DNA from: Pseudomonadota bacterium | GTDB taxonomy: Bacteria; Pseudomonadota; Gammaproteobacteria; Burkholderiales; Burkholderiaceae_B | Direction of reading: 5' to 3' | Length of the DNA stretch: 6,030 nt | Assembly: GCA_023389535.1 (NCBI GenBank) | Contig: JAEWEH010000233.1 | Span: 1 to 6,030, forward strand | In this document: positions 1 through 5,643 of the stretch, piece by piece | How positions within the stretch are numbered: the first letter of the stretch is position 1 | How the letters are laid out: each line of letters opens with the position of its first letter | The notes under the pieces: model-generated | Seen by the model: the letters and a program-made list of their open reading frames with translations, nothing else | Told to the model about the DNA's origin: nothing | Databases searched by the model: none | Made by a program: the position numbers and the translations under genes

Positions 1-390
1 GTCCACGCCTGGGCCCTTGCCGTACCACATGCCGAACACCCCGTCGCGGGTGGCGTCCGGATACAGTGTGACTTGCTGCGTGCCCCAGACGGCCGTGGCG
101 GCCAAGTCTTCATTCAGGCCGGGCTGAAAGACAATATCGTTATCCGTCAGATGCTGCCTGGCTTTCCACAAGGCCTGGTCCAGTGCGCCCAGCGGTGAGC
201 CGCGGTAGCCCGAGATGAAGCCGGCGGTATTCAAACCGGCGTGCTTGTCCCGCGCTTTTTGCAACATGGGCAGGCGCACCAGCGCCTGCGTGCCGCTCAT
301 GTAGGCGCGGCCTTTCTCCAAGGTGTATTTATCGTCGAGTGATGCCTTGGCGAGCGCTGCAAGCACCGCCTGATCAAGGGGAGCATTCAT
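1..390 (-). CDS. Indolepyruvate ferredoxin oxidoreductase family protein, N-terminal part (cut by left edge)
   Basis: This is a partial gene: 130 codons are present and the reading frame continues past base 1. Members of the fused family carry the alpha (ThDP-binding) and gamma (2-oxoacid:acceptor oxidoreductase) parts in one chain of well over 1,000 residues, so only the extreme N-terminus is visible. It reads MNAPLDQAVLAALAKASLDD, followed by YTLEKGRAYMSGTQALVRLP (residues 22-41), a GFISGYRGSPLGALD stretch (about 59-73), FQPGLNEDLAATAVWGTQQ (about 88-106) and a terminal MWYGKGPGVD. These are recognisable signatures of the N-terminal pyrimidine-binding domain, including the conserved Glu of NEDLA. 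The family oxidatively decarboxylates aryl-pyruvates to acyl-CoA in the cytoplasm; the actual substrate is not shown here. The ATG at 390 is preceded by GCAGGAG (401-407), about 10 nt upstream. A second ATG at 386 is out of frame. The gene is divergent from the LysR gene at 555, which is its likely regulator. Confidence 0.9.
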   Translation of the reverse strand, partial: MNAPLDQAVLAALAKASLDDKYTLEKGRAYMSGTQALVRLPMLQKARDKHAGLNTAGFISGYRGSPLGALDQALWKARQHLTDNDIVFQPGLNEDLAATAVWGTQQVTLYPDATRDGVFGMWYGKGPGVD

Positions 391-554
391 TGCCGATTGT
401 CTCCTGCAAGGTTTTCTTTCCGGCTTTTGGCCATGGCTTGTCTGTAGTGCGTGATGTCTTATTCAGTACATGATCTGACAAAACAGCCTTAGTGTAGGAG
501 CTGCCCGCGATATCGTAAAATCAAATTTTCCGCTACCAGGTATAAAAAAATCAG
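391..554. promoter_or_regulatory. Divergent promoter/operator region between oxidoreductase and LysR genes
   Basis: This 164-bp gap separates two divergently transcribed genes, the classic position for a LysR-controlled promoter pair. For the leftward gene I see a -35-like TTTACG (complement of 514-519), a 17-bp spacer and a -10-like TACACT (complement of 491-496); each hexamer matches the sigma-70 consensus at 4 of 6 positions. For the rightward gene there is TATAAA at 541-546. Four short dyads are visible: TCAG-N8-CTGA at 463-478, CGATATCG at 508-515 (overlapping the leftward -35), AAAAT-CAA-ATTTT at 517-529, and TACC-A-GGTA at 534-542 (overlapping the rightward -10). Which of them binds the regulator cannot be decided by reading, and short dyads also occur by chance. 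Confidence 0.5.
541..546 (+). promoter_or_regulatory. Candidate -10 box (TATAAA) of the LysR gene at 555
   Basis: TATAAA ends 8 nt before the ATG at 555, so initiation at the usual distance downstream of a -10 box would fall at about 553-555. No convincing -35 hexamer is seen 16-18 bp upstream, and no Shine-Dalgarno sequence lies between the box and the ATG. This is compatible with a leaderless transcript, but the box may also be chance in an A-rich stretch. Confidence 0.3.
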
Positions 555-1499
555 ATGAAGAGCGAAGTCACCCTGCGGCAATTCCGTTACTTTATTGCCG
601 CGGCGACCTCCGGCCAGTTTTCTACCGCAGCCATTGCCGAGCATGTATCGCAATCGGCCATCACCAGTGCAGTGCAAAGCCTGGAAACGCAATTGAACGC
701 CAGACTGTTTGACCGGCTGCCGCATGGCGTGGCGCTGACGCCAGAGGGTCAGGTCTTCTTTCACCATGCCAGGCACGTGATGGATGCCGTCAATGATGCC
801 ATGCGCCACGCCAGCCTGCTGCCGCAAACCGCGCAGGGCACGATACGGCTGGCCGCCACCTATACGGTGCTGGGCTATTTCCTGCCTGACTTGCTCAGCC
901 GTTTCAAGCGCAGCTACCCGCAAGTGGAAATCGACCTGGTAGATATGGACCGGGCCACGCTGGAAGCCGCGTTGAAAGAAGGCAGCATCGACCTGGGAGT
1001 AGGGCTGTCGTCCAACATCGACAGCGAAACGCGCTATGGGCAACGACTGCTGGTACGTTCGCGCCGCCGTCTATGGGCCGGCGCCGGCCATCCCTTGGCG
1101 CGGAATGCCACGGTGACTTTGCGGGACATTGCCGACAACCCCTATATCCTGCTGACGGTCGACGATGCCGATACCGCGGCGACCCGTCATTGGGCGGGGA
1201 CGGACATCCAGCTGAAAGTGGCGATGCGCACCAGTTCGCTAGAAGCGCTGCGCGGCTTGGTGGCCTACGGTTTCGGCGTCTCCATCCTGTCTGACCTGGT
1301 GTATCGGCCATGGTCCCTGGAAGGCAAGAAGATCGTCGCCGTGCCGATATCCGACCCCATCGCCCCCATGGATGTGGGCTTGCTGTGGCCCAAAGACAAA
1401 GAGCCTGCCGGCTTATCCGGCATCTTCCGGCAATTCCTTATCCATGCCTGCGATAGTGATGAAGCCGCTGCCGCGGGCAACATGGCGCGCAAGCGCTAG
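555..1499 (+). CDS. LysR-family transcriptional regulator (divergent from oxidoreductase)
   Basis: This is a 314-residue cytoplasmic DNA-binding regulator of normal LysR length. The N-terminal winged helix-turn-helix spans about residues 5-65 (TLRQFRYFIAAATSGQFSTA, then SQSAITSAVQSLE, then ARLFDR and the LTPEG turn). A linker helix follows to about residue 93. The periplasmic-binding-protein-like effector domain begins near GTIRLAATY (95-103), with PQVEIDLVD and GSIDLGVGL elements and a C-terminal subdomain containing YGFGVSILSDL. The start is fixed by an in-frame TAA at 543-545, so ATG 555 is the first possible Met; it has no clear Shine-Dalgarno sequence. The C-terminal tail is Ala-rich and basic (AAAAGNMARKR). 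Its divergent neighbour, an indolepyruvate ferredoxin oxidoreductase, is the probable target, because LysR proteins commonly control the adjacent divergent gene. The inducer is unknown. Family assignment is firm; the target is inference. Confidence 0.95.
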   Translation: MKSEVTLRQFRYFIAAATSGQFSTAAIAEHVSQSAITSAVQSLETQLNARLFDRLPHGVALTPEGQVFFHHARHVMDAVNDAMRHASLLPQTAQGTIRLAATYTVLGYFLPDLLSRFKRSYPQVEIDLVDMDRATLEAALKEGSIDLGVGLSSNIDSETRYGQRLLVRSRRRLWAGAGHPLARNATVTLRDIADNPYILLTVDDADTAATRHWAGTDIQLKVAMRTSSLEALRGLVAYGFGVSILSDLVYRPWSLEGKKIVAVPISDPIAPMDVGLLWPKDKEPAGLSGIFRQFLIHACDSDEAAAAGNMARKR

Positions 1500-1518
1500 G
1501 CCGGGCCCAGGGGCTTTG

Positions 1519-1551
1519 GCCGGGCGACCTGAGACATCAGCCCTGCCCGGC
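1519..1551. terminator. Hairpin between convergent genes, possible bidirectional terminator
   Basis: GCCGGGC (1519-1525) pairs with GCCCGGC (1545-1551). Inside, CTGA (1529-1532) pairs with TCAG (1537-1540) around a GACA loop, giving a two-part stem with a small internal loop. It sits in the 69-bp gap between the LysR stop and the phospholipase stop, where a two-way terminator would be expected. Neither strand has a T-tract after the stem, so it is not a canonical intrinsic terminator. A direct copy of GGCCGGGC at 1499-1506 (second copy 1518-1525) could compete for the same 3' arm. Confidence 0.4.
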
Positions 1552-1568
1552 AAGGGGATGGCCCGTGT

Positions 1569-2882
1569 TCAAGGCACCAGGGCAATCCCCAAGCGTACCT
1601 GCCCGTCGCTTTTGTGGTTATAGCCTAGCAAGGTTTCCCCATAGCCCTTGAAATACTGAACGTGCAGGTAGCCGTTCATATTGAGGAAAGTCCGGCGCAG
1701 CGGCCAGGCGGCTTCAAGTTGGGTGGCATCGCGCCCGCCCTTGCCATGGCGGTACATGCCGGACAGCACCAGCCCATTGTCTTGCGCCCAGCGCAGCTTC
1801 CAATCCACATGGCCAGCGTAGTCAGCGTAGTCAGGATTATTGTGTACGCTGAAATAGCCCTTCACGCGGGGTGCGAACGTCAGCGTGCTGCCGCCATCGA
1901 AACGATAATTCAGTTCAGGTTGCACATAGGCAAAATTGAGGGACCGGGAATCCGGGCCGCTTTTGCCGTTCGACTCATGCTCGACCCCAGTCGCCAGCCC
2001 GACATACCAATTCTTTTCAGGCGACTGCCACAGCGCATCCTTGCGCCAGAAAATGCTGGGCTTGAACGAGGTATCGACAAAAGGATGCGAATCCGAATGC
2101 AGGTCCCACAGCGCTGTTTGTGTATAGCCCAAGTAGATATGGTCGACGAAATCCGGATTTTGCGGGTCCTTGGGCGTGAACAATCGGTACTTGAAACTGA
2201 CCTGGAAGCGCGCATTGCTGCCGCCCTTGTTGCCCACATCAAAATAGATGGGCTCGTAGGACGAGACCGCGCTGCGGAAATTCTCGAATGCCGACGACGA
2301 TGCCAAGCTGGTCGCTTGTGCGCCGTTGGGCTGCACCGGCGGCCCGGCGTTGGCCGATGCACCAGCCGCTGCCACGACATTCGCGGGCAGCGCGGGGTCG
2401 CGCTGCCCGGTGTCCGCCGCCGCCCCCGCATCGACCACAGGACCCACCGCCGGCCTGCCCGCAATCAGGCCTTGTTCCGTCTTGCTGGTGTCCAGCGCCA
2501 TCAGTGTCGATTCGCCTTCTATATTCACGGCCTGCAAACCCTCGACATTGCTGGGGACAACCGCCTTCCAGGACAACTTGATGAAGTTATTGACCGGCAC
2601 ATTGACGGCATCGGGAACACCATCAAGGTAAGCCAGGCTGCGTACGCTGCGGCCATCGCGACCGCGCCACTGCAACACCAGTGTTTTCGGTGTAGTCCAG
2701 CTCATGGCCGTGTCCGTGTCGTTGTACAGGACGCCGCTGATATTGACGGTTTCGCCGGCCGAGGCATGGGACTGCACCAGCTTGTAGCTGATGCCTGCGT
2801 TGGCCGTGCCGGCCGCGAACGCCGAGACGAGCAGTACAGTGGCTGCGACAAGGGGTTTGAGATGCGGGTATGAACGTGGCAT
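1569..2882 (-). CDS. pldA: Outer-membrane phospholipase A (OMPLA family) with N-terminal extension
   Basis: This 437-residue protein is predicted to be an outer-membrane beta-barrel esterase hydrolysing acyl chains of phospholipids that reach the outer leaflet. Residues 1-29 form a signal peptide (basic start, hydrophobic core, ANA before the predicted cut). Residues 30-140 form an extra domain rich in beta-like alternation. About 141-195 is an Ala/Pro/Gly-rich linker, and the barrel domain occupies about 196-437. The catalytic signature is intact: EHESNGKSGPDSRSLN at 301-316 aligns H302, S304 and N316 with the known E. coli OMPLA triad H142, S144, N156, and S312 with the calcium ligand S152. 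YTQTALWDLHSDSHPF (253-268) is also family-typical. E. coli OMPLA has about 290 residues, so this form is roughly 150 longer. G309 occupies the position of E. coli D149, and the chain ends in Pro rather than an aromatic residue. The ATG follows an in-frame TAA (complement of 2895-2897) and lacks a Shine-Dalgarno sequence; no other in-frame start precedes the signal core. The gene faces away from the tRNA. Confidence 0.93.
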   Translation of the reverse strand: MPRSYPHLKPLVAATVLLVSAFAAGTANAGISYKLVQSHASAGETVNISGVLYNDTDTAMSWTTPKTLVLQWRGRDGRSVRSLAYLDGVPDAVNVPVNNFIKLSWKAVVPSNVEGLQAVNIEGESTLMALDTSKTEQGLIAGRPAVGPVVDAGAAADTGQRDPALPANVVAAAGASANAGPPVQPNGAQATSLASSSAFENFRSAVSSYEPIYFDVGNKGGSNARFQVSFKYRLFTPKDPQNPDFVDHIYLGYTQTALWDLHSDSHPFVDTSFKPSIFWRKDALWQSPEKNWYVGLATGVEHESNGKSGPDSRSLNFAYVQPELNYRFDGGSTLTFAPRVKGYFSVHNNPDYADYAGHVDWKLRWAQDNGLVLSGMYRHGKGGRDATQLEAAWPLRRTFLNMNGYLHVQYFKGYGETLLGYNHKSDGQVRLGIALVP

Positions 2883-3037
2883 GGGGAGTGATGGTTATTT
2901 TTGAACGGGGAAACTGTAACACTCGCCGCCGGCACATGCGCTACCTAATGTAAACAGACGCTAAGTCCATACCATGGCAATGTTTTCCGCTTTCCGATAT
3001 GACGCGGTAAAATGCGCGGTCATTGGCGACAGCCTTG
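2883..3037. promoter_or_regulatory. Divergent intergenic region, including candidate promoter of tRNA-Arg
   Basis: This 155-bp gap must hold the promoters of the leftward phospholipase gene and the rightward tRNA. For the tRNA, TAAAAT at 3008-3013 is a good -10 candidate (5 of 6), followed by a GC-rich stretch (GCGCGG, 3014-3019) like the discriminators of stringently controlled stable-RNA promoters. The -35 is poor: TTCCGC at 2985-2990 has the right spacing but few matches. For the phospholipase gene I could not find a convincing hexamer pair, although TTTACA (complement of 2949-2954) is present without a matching -10. Confidence 0.35.
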
Positions 3038-3114
3038 GCGGCAGTAGCTCAGCTGGATAGAGCACGGGCCTTCTAAGCCCGGGGTCGGGGGTTCGAGCCC
3101 CTCCTGCCGCGCCA
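3038..3114 (+). tRNA. tRNA-Arg (anticodon TCT)
   Basis: This is a complete 77-nt cloverleaf including an encoded CCA. The acceptor stem is GCGGCAG (3038-3044) with CTGCCGC (3104-3110), discriminator G3111 and CCA at 3112-3114. The D-arm has GCTC/GAGC. The anticodon stem is CGGGC (3065-3069) with GCCCG (3077-3081), and its seven-base loop CTTCTAA places TCT at 3072-3074. The T-arm stem is GGGGG/CCCTC (one G-T pair) with loop TTCGAGC. The tRNA would read the AGA codon, rare in GC-rich genomes. tRNA genes of this type are frequent integration sites for genomic islands, but no integrase is seen here. Confidence 0.96.
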
Positions 3115-3599
3115 TTAGTCCGACGTGGAGCGATCGACGGCAGCGGCGGCTGGCTTGGCCGGCGCATAGAACGTCGCCAGATGCGGCACTCTCACGACAT
3201 CTAGCGGTTGAACCTCTAGGTTGAAATTCATTGATGCCAAGCTGCGCTTGCAGACACTGATCAGCACCCCACGCCAGTGCGCGTTTCTCGCCCCAAGGAC
3301 GGGTGATGTAGATGAGCCGTTTTGCACTCCGTATGTGTTTCGAACACTATGGCACAGGACGTTCGATGCCGCAGTCCTACCCACGAAATTCACTTACCGC
3401 TCGGCTCAGTATCGCCAATTTCCCAGAGTGCCGTCCATCACGGATTGTGATCGAACCATCATTTTTATCTATTTTACGTATCCACTTATCGACCCTACGA
3501 TGACTTGATCCGGGAGGTGATACGAATCAGCCTACCGCCCCAGTTTTGCGGAAGCCGGCTGAACTTGGCCGAATATAAATAATGTAGGAGACATCGACA
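3115..3599. other. Gene-less stretch between tRNA-Arg and the Bug gene
   Basis: This 485-bp stretch holds no gene I can support. Short open frames exist on both strands (minus 3115-3393, plus 3221-3508) but they overlap each other, show no family motif and have no convincing ribosome binding site. The minus frame ends with TAA directly after the tRNA CCA, and its last 38 codons from the ATG at 3231 look the most protein-like (MNFNLEVQPLDVVRVP...), so a remnant of a broken gene is possible. The middle part is AT-richer than the flanking genes (about 42% GC in 3421-3480 by direct count). It contains an 18-bp dyad (3208-3225) and an orphan Shine-Dalgarno-like sequence (3513-3521). The right end must contain the promoter of the Bug gene; TATAAA at 3574-3579 is a possible -10 without a good -35. 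Confidence 0.6.
3208..3225. repeat. 18-bp imperfect dyad containing a direct repeat
   Basis: TTGAACCTCTAGGTTGAA is an inverted repeat with arms TTGAACCT and AGGTTGAA, one mismatch (G opposite G at the third position) and a 2-bp centre. GGTTGAA also occurs twice in direct orientation (3206-3212 and 3219-3225). It might be a protein-binding site or debris of an older element; no adjacent gene gives it a clear role. Confidence 0.4.
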
Positions 3600-4562
3600 A
3601 TGAAGCGTTTACTGGTGCGGACCATGCTCGCCGCTACCCTGATGGCCGGCGCATCTGTCGCGCAAGCGGCATGGCCCAATGATAAGCCGATTGAACTGAT
3701 CGTAGGCTTCTCGCCTGGTGGCGGCACTGACGTGATGGCTCGTCTGATTGCCCGTTTTGCTGAAAAGCGCCTGCCGGATGCCAAGTTTATTGTCGTCAAT
3801 AAGCCTGGTGCCGGCGGCACGATTGCATTTGCGGATATAGCCAGAGCCGCTCCGGACGGCTATACCATAGGCATGGTCAACGTACCCGGCTTCAACTTTT
3901 TGCCCTTGTACAAACCTACGCACTATAAACCGGAGGATTTACGTCTCATCGCGCGCGTGGTCGCAGATCCCATTGTGATTTACGCCAAGCGCGACAGCGA
4001 CGTGCCTAAGAGCCTGCCAGAGATTGTTGAGGCATTGAAGAAAAATCCGGAATCGCTATCGTTCGGGCATTCCGGAGACGGCACGGTCGGACACATCGGG
4101 CTGATGCAGATGGAGCAGCTTGCGGAATTCGAGGCCAGTGCCATTCCCTTCAAGGGCGGTTCCGACGCGCGATCGACATTGATAGGCGGCCATATGAGCT
4201 ACGCTTTGCTCACGACCGGAGAAGTTCCCGATGCCGCAAACGCTGATTCTCCCTTTATGGCCGTTGCGCAGCTATCGCAAAGCCGGTCGGAGCGCTTTCC
4301 TGCCGTGCCCACCGCACGTGAAGAAAGCATCGATGTGTCGATCGCTTCCGAGCGTGGCTTTGCCGCACCTAAGGATTTGTCACCCGAGATCGCGAAGCGC
4401 CTGGAGGGGTTGTTCCAGGATATTCTCAAAGATCCCGAATTCCTCGCCGCCGCCACAGCCGATGCTCCAGTGCTGTCCTTCAAGCCAGGTGATGAATGGG
4501 CCACTCAGCTCAAAAAGGACACCGAAGCACTCCGGCCCTTGGCGGAAAAACTGAAGCAGTAA
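3600..4562 (+). CDS. Tripartite tricarboxylate transporter substrate-binding protein (Bug/TctC family)
   Basis: This is a 320-residue periplasmic solute-binding protein of the Bug family, of usual length. A signal peptide covers residues 1-23 (MKRLLVR, hydrophobic core, VAQA before A24). The mature start AWPNDKPIELIVGFSPGGGTD (24-44) is the family hallmark: WP..KPI followed by the P-G-G-G-T-D ligand loop. Further signatures are VVNKPGAGGTIAFADIARAAPDGYTIG (65-91) and an FKGGSDARSTLIGGHM stretch in the second lobe. Bug proteins bind organic acids or related small molecules, and characterised members use ordered waters to hold a carboxylate; the ligand cannot be read from sequence. GGAG at 3587-3590 lies 9 nt before ATG 3600, and an in-frame TAG at 3585-3587 excludes upstream starts. 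No tctA/tctB membrane genes are visible; stand-alone Bug genes are typical of Alcaligenaceae. The gene converges on a LysR gene with 4 bp between stops. The ligand may be the precursor of the 2-oxoacid used by the decarboxylase at 5644 (inference). Confidence 0.95.
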   Translation: MKRLLVRTMLAATLMAGASVAQAAWPNDKPIELIVGFSPGGGTDVMARLIARFAEKRLPDAKFIVVNKPGAGGTIAFADIARAAPDGYTIGMVNVPGFNFLPLYKPTHYKPEDLRLIARVVADPIVIYAKRDSDVPKSLPEIVEALKKNPESLSFGHSGDGTVGHIGLMQMEQLAEFEASAIPFKGGSDARSTLIGGHMSYALLTTGEVPDAANADSPFMAVAQLSQSRSERFPAVPTAREESIDVSIASERGFAAPKDLSPEIAKRLEGLFQDILKDPEFLAAATADAPVLSFKPGDEWATQLKKDTEALRPLAEKLKQ

Positions 4563-4566
4563 GGGT

Positions 4567-5499
4567 CTAATCGGCGAGCCATCTCCCTTCCATCCATATT
4601 CCTTTTTCTATAGCCAGGTGCATTTCATCAGTAAGGATTTGCAGAACGCTGCGGATATGCCTTCCTGTGGAGCGATTCGCAGGAAGGCCGAGAACAATGG
4701 TGCGCGTAATGTCGGGATCTGAAATAGGAGTGCCTGACAGCCTGCCTTGTGCGAGGTCATCCGCGACGGCAATGGGCGGTAAAACTGTAAGGCCGTGTCC
4801 ACCTAAGACAAGGCTGCGTTGAACGCTCAAGGCATTGGTTTCCACTGATAGGTCCAGCGATATGCCTGCGCCTCTGCAAGCATGCTCCACCAGAATGCGG
4901 ATACCGTGGTGCGCGCTAGGCAAGATCAGCTTGCGCCCCGCCAGGTCAGCCAGGGGCATTGGTTCACTTCGGTGTAGTTTGGCGTCCTTCGGACCTATTA
5001 CCCAAAGCGGCTCATCGACAAGTGGAGTTGTTTGAATCTCGGTGGAACGTTCAGCGCCGTAGAGTAATGCAGCGTCGACTTCTCCGGTTTCCAACCAATG
5101 CATGAGCGTTCCAGCGTATCCCATGGCGATTCGCATACGAATGCCAGGATAGTGATGAGCTACAGCCGAGACAATGGCGCTTGACAGAATCTCGCTCGTA
5201 CTAGGCAGCAGACCTATTGTGACCACACCGCTAATCTCGGCTTCGGAGCTTTTTAGCTCCATGCGCGCTCGTTCCAATTCAAGCATTACGCGGCGCCCAT
5301 ACTCTACGAGTGCCTTACCCGCTTCTGTAAGCGTCATGCCGTGTCGTCCGCGGTCAAACAAACTGGTTCCGACGTCTTCTTCGAGTAAGCGTATCTGTCG
5401 TGATACCGCGGGTTGCACAATATTCAAGAGCTCTGCGGCGCGCGTCACATTACCTGTTTCGGCCACCGTAAGGAATGCCTTCAACTGCCGAAAGTCCAT
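4567..5499 (-). CDS. LysR-family transcriptional regulator (divergent from ThDP decarboxylase)
   Basis: This is a 310-residue cytoplasmic regulator with standard LysR architecture. The winged helix-turn-helix spans residues 2-60 (MDFRQLKAFLTVAETGNVTR, then AAELLNIVQPAVSRQIRLLE, LFDRGRHGMTLTEAG). A linker helix covers about 61-90. The effector-binding domain starts at GVVTIGLLPS (91-100), with a GEVDAALLYG strand (139-148) and a GLTVLPPIAV element in the C-terminal lobe. The ATG at 5499 has GAGG about 7 nt upstream on the minus strand. It starts next to an AT-rich operator-like region and diverges from the decarboxylase gene at 5644, so self-repression plus inducer-dependent activation of that gene is the likely arrangement. 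Its 3' end almost touches that of the Bug gene. The effector is unknown, but the neighbours suggest an organic acid or 2-oxoacid. Confidence 0.95.
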   Translation of the reverse strand: MDFRQLKAFLTVAETGNVTRAAELLNIVQPAVSRQIRLLEEDVGTSLFDRGRHGMTLTEAGKALVEYGRRVMLELERARMELKSSEAEISGVVTIGLLPSTSEILSSAIVSAVAHHYPGIRMRIAMGYAGTLMHWLETGEVDAALLYGAERSTEIQTTPLVDEPLWVIGPKDAKLHRSEPMPLADLAGRKLILPSAHHGIRILVEHACRGAGISLDLSVETNALSVQRSLVLGGHGLTVLPPIAVADDLAQGRLSGTPISDPDITRTIVLGLPANRSTGRHIRSVLQILTDEMHLAIEKGIWMEGRWLAD

Positions 5500-5643
5500 C
5501 TTTGCGCCTCGATCAAGAAATGTGATTGTTTCATCATTATTTTCTATTTCAGTAAAGAGTCTATCTAAATATAGAATACCAAAAGATTAGTTCCGACTAT
5601 CTCCCTTTTGCGTTTCTGTTTCTTCACGAGGCAAGCATTCACT
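5500..5643. promoter_or_regulatory. AT-rich divergent promoter/operator region, LysR / ThDP decarboxylase
   Basis: This 144-bp gap is strikingly AT-rich in the middle (15 G/C in 5521-5580). For the leftward LysR gene there is a -35-like TTTAGA (complement of 5564-5569), a 17-bp spacer and a -10-like TAGAAA (complement of 5541-5546). For the rightward gene, TAGAAT at 5572-5577 matches the -10 consensus at 5 of 6 positions and has no good -35, as is common at activator-dependent promoters. Two 16-bp dyads lie over these elements. The rightward ribosome binding site is weak and rather far (CGAGG, 5627-5631, 12 nt before the ATG). Confidence 0.55.
5543..5575. promoter_or_regulatory. Two tandem 16-bp dyads, probable LysR operator
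   Basis: TCTAT-TTCAGT-AAAGA (5543-5558) and TCTAT-CTAAAT-ATAGA (5560-5575) are two copies of the same TCTAT-N6-A(A/T)AGA pattern, one base apart. The second is a perfect 5-bp inverted repeat; the first has one arm mismatch. Together they cover the leftward -10, spacer and -35 and reach into the rightward -10. LysR tetramers typically contact two neighbouring sites, which fits. The spacing is not the textbook T-N11-A, so assignment to the LysR protein is inference. Confidence 0.45.

Noticed and set aside
489..1043. A 184-codon minus-strand open frame opposite the N-terminal half of the first LysR gene
   Set aside because: The plus strand encodes a clear LysR helix-turn-helix here; the antisense frame shows no recognisable domain.
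1662..2873. A 403-codon open frame on the plus strand opposite the phospholipase gene
   Set aside because: The minus strand carries a signal peptide, barrel features and an intact OMPLA catalytic motif in the same place. The plus-strand translation has no family motif and many Arg/His/Ala residues, as expected for an antisense shadow in GC-rich DNA.
3091..3114. tRNA 3' end as an att core with a partner copy inside the window
   Set aside because: I looked for a second copy of the T-arm and acceptor sequence. Only a short GTTCGA match at 3361-3366 was found, which is not meaningful.
3115..3393. A 92-codon minus-strand open frame ending at the tRNA, overlapping a 95-codon plus-strand frame at 3221-3508
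   Set aside because: Neither has a recognised motif or a good ribosome binding site, and they occupy the same DNA. The minus frame might be a remnant, so it is described under the gene-less stretch instead of being called as a gene.
3437..3476. Possible intrinsic terminator: ATCAC-GGATT-GTGAT hairpin followed by T-rich sequence
   Set aside because: The stem is only 5 bp and AT-rich, the T-run starts about 10 nt after it, and no gene reading rightward ends here.
3582..3587. ATG-TAG start-stop element just upstream of the Bug gene
   Set aside because: It has no Shine-Dalgarno sequence of its own, and ATG followed by a stop is common by chance. It overlaps the ribosome binding site region of the real gene.
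4231..4554. A 107-codon plus-strand frame inside the Bug gene
   Set aside because: It is an alternative frame of the clearly coding Bug gene, with no motif of its own.
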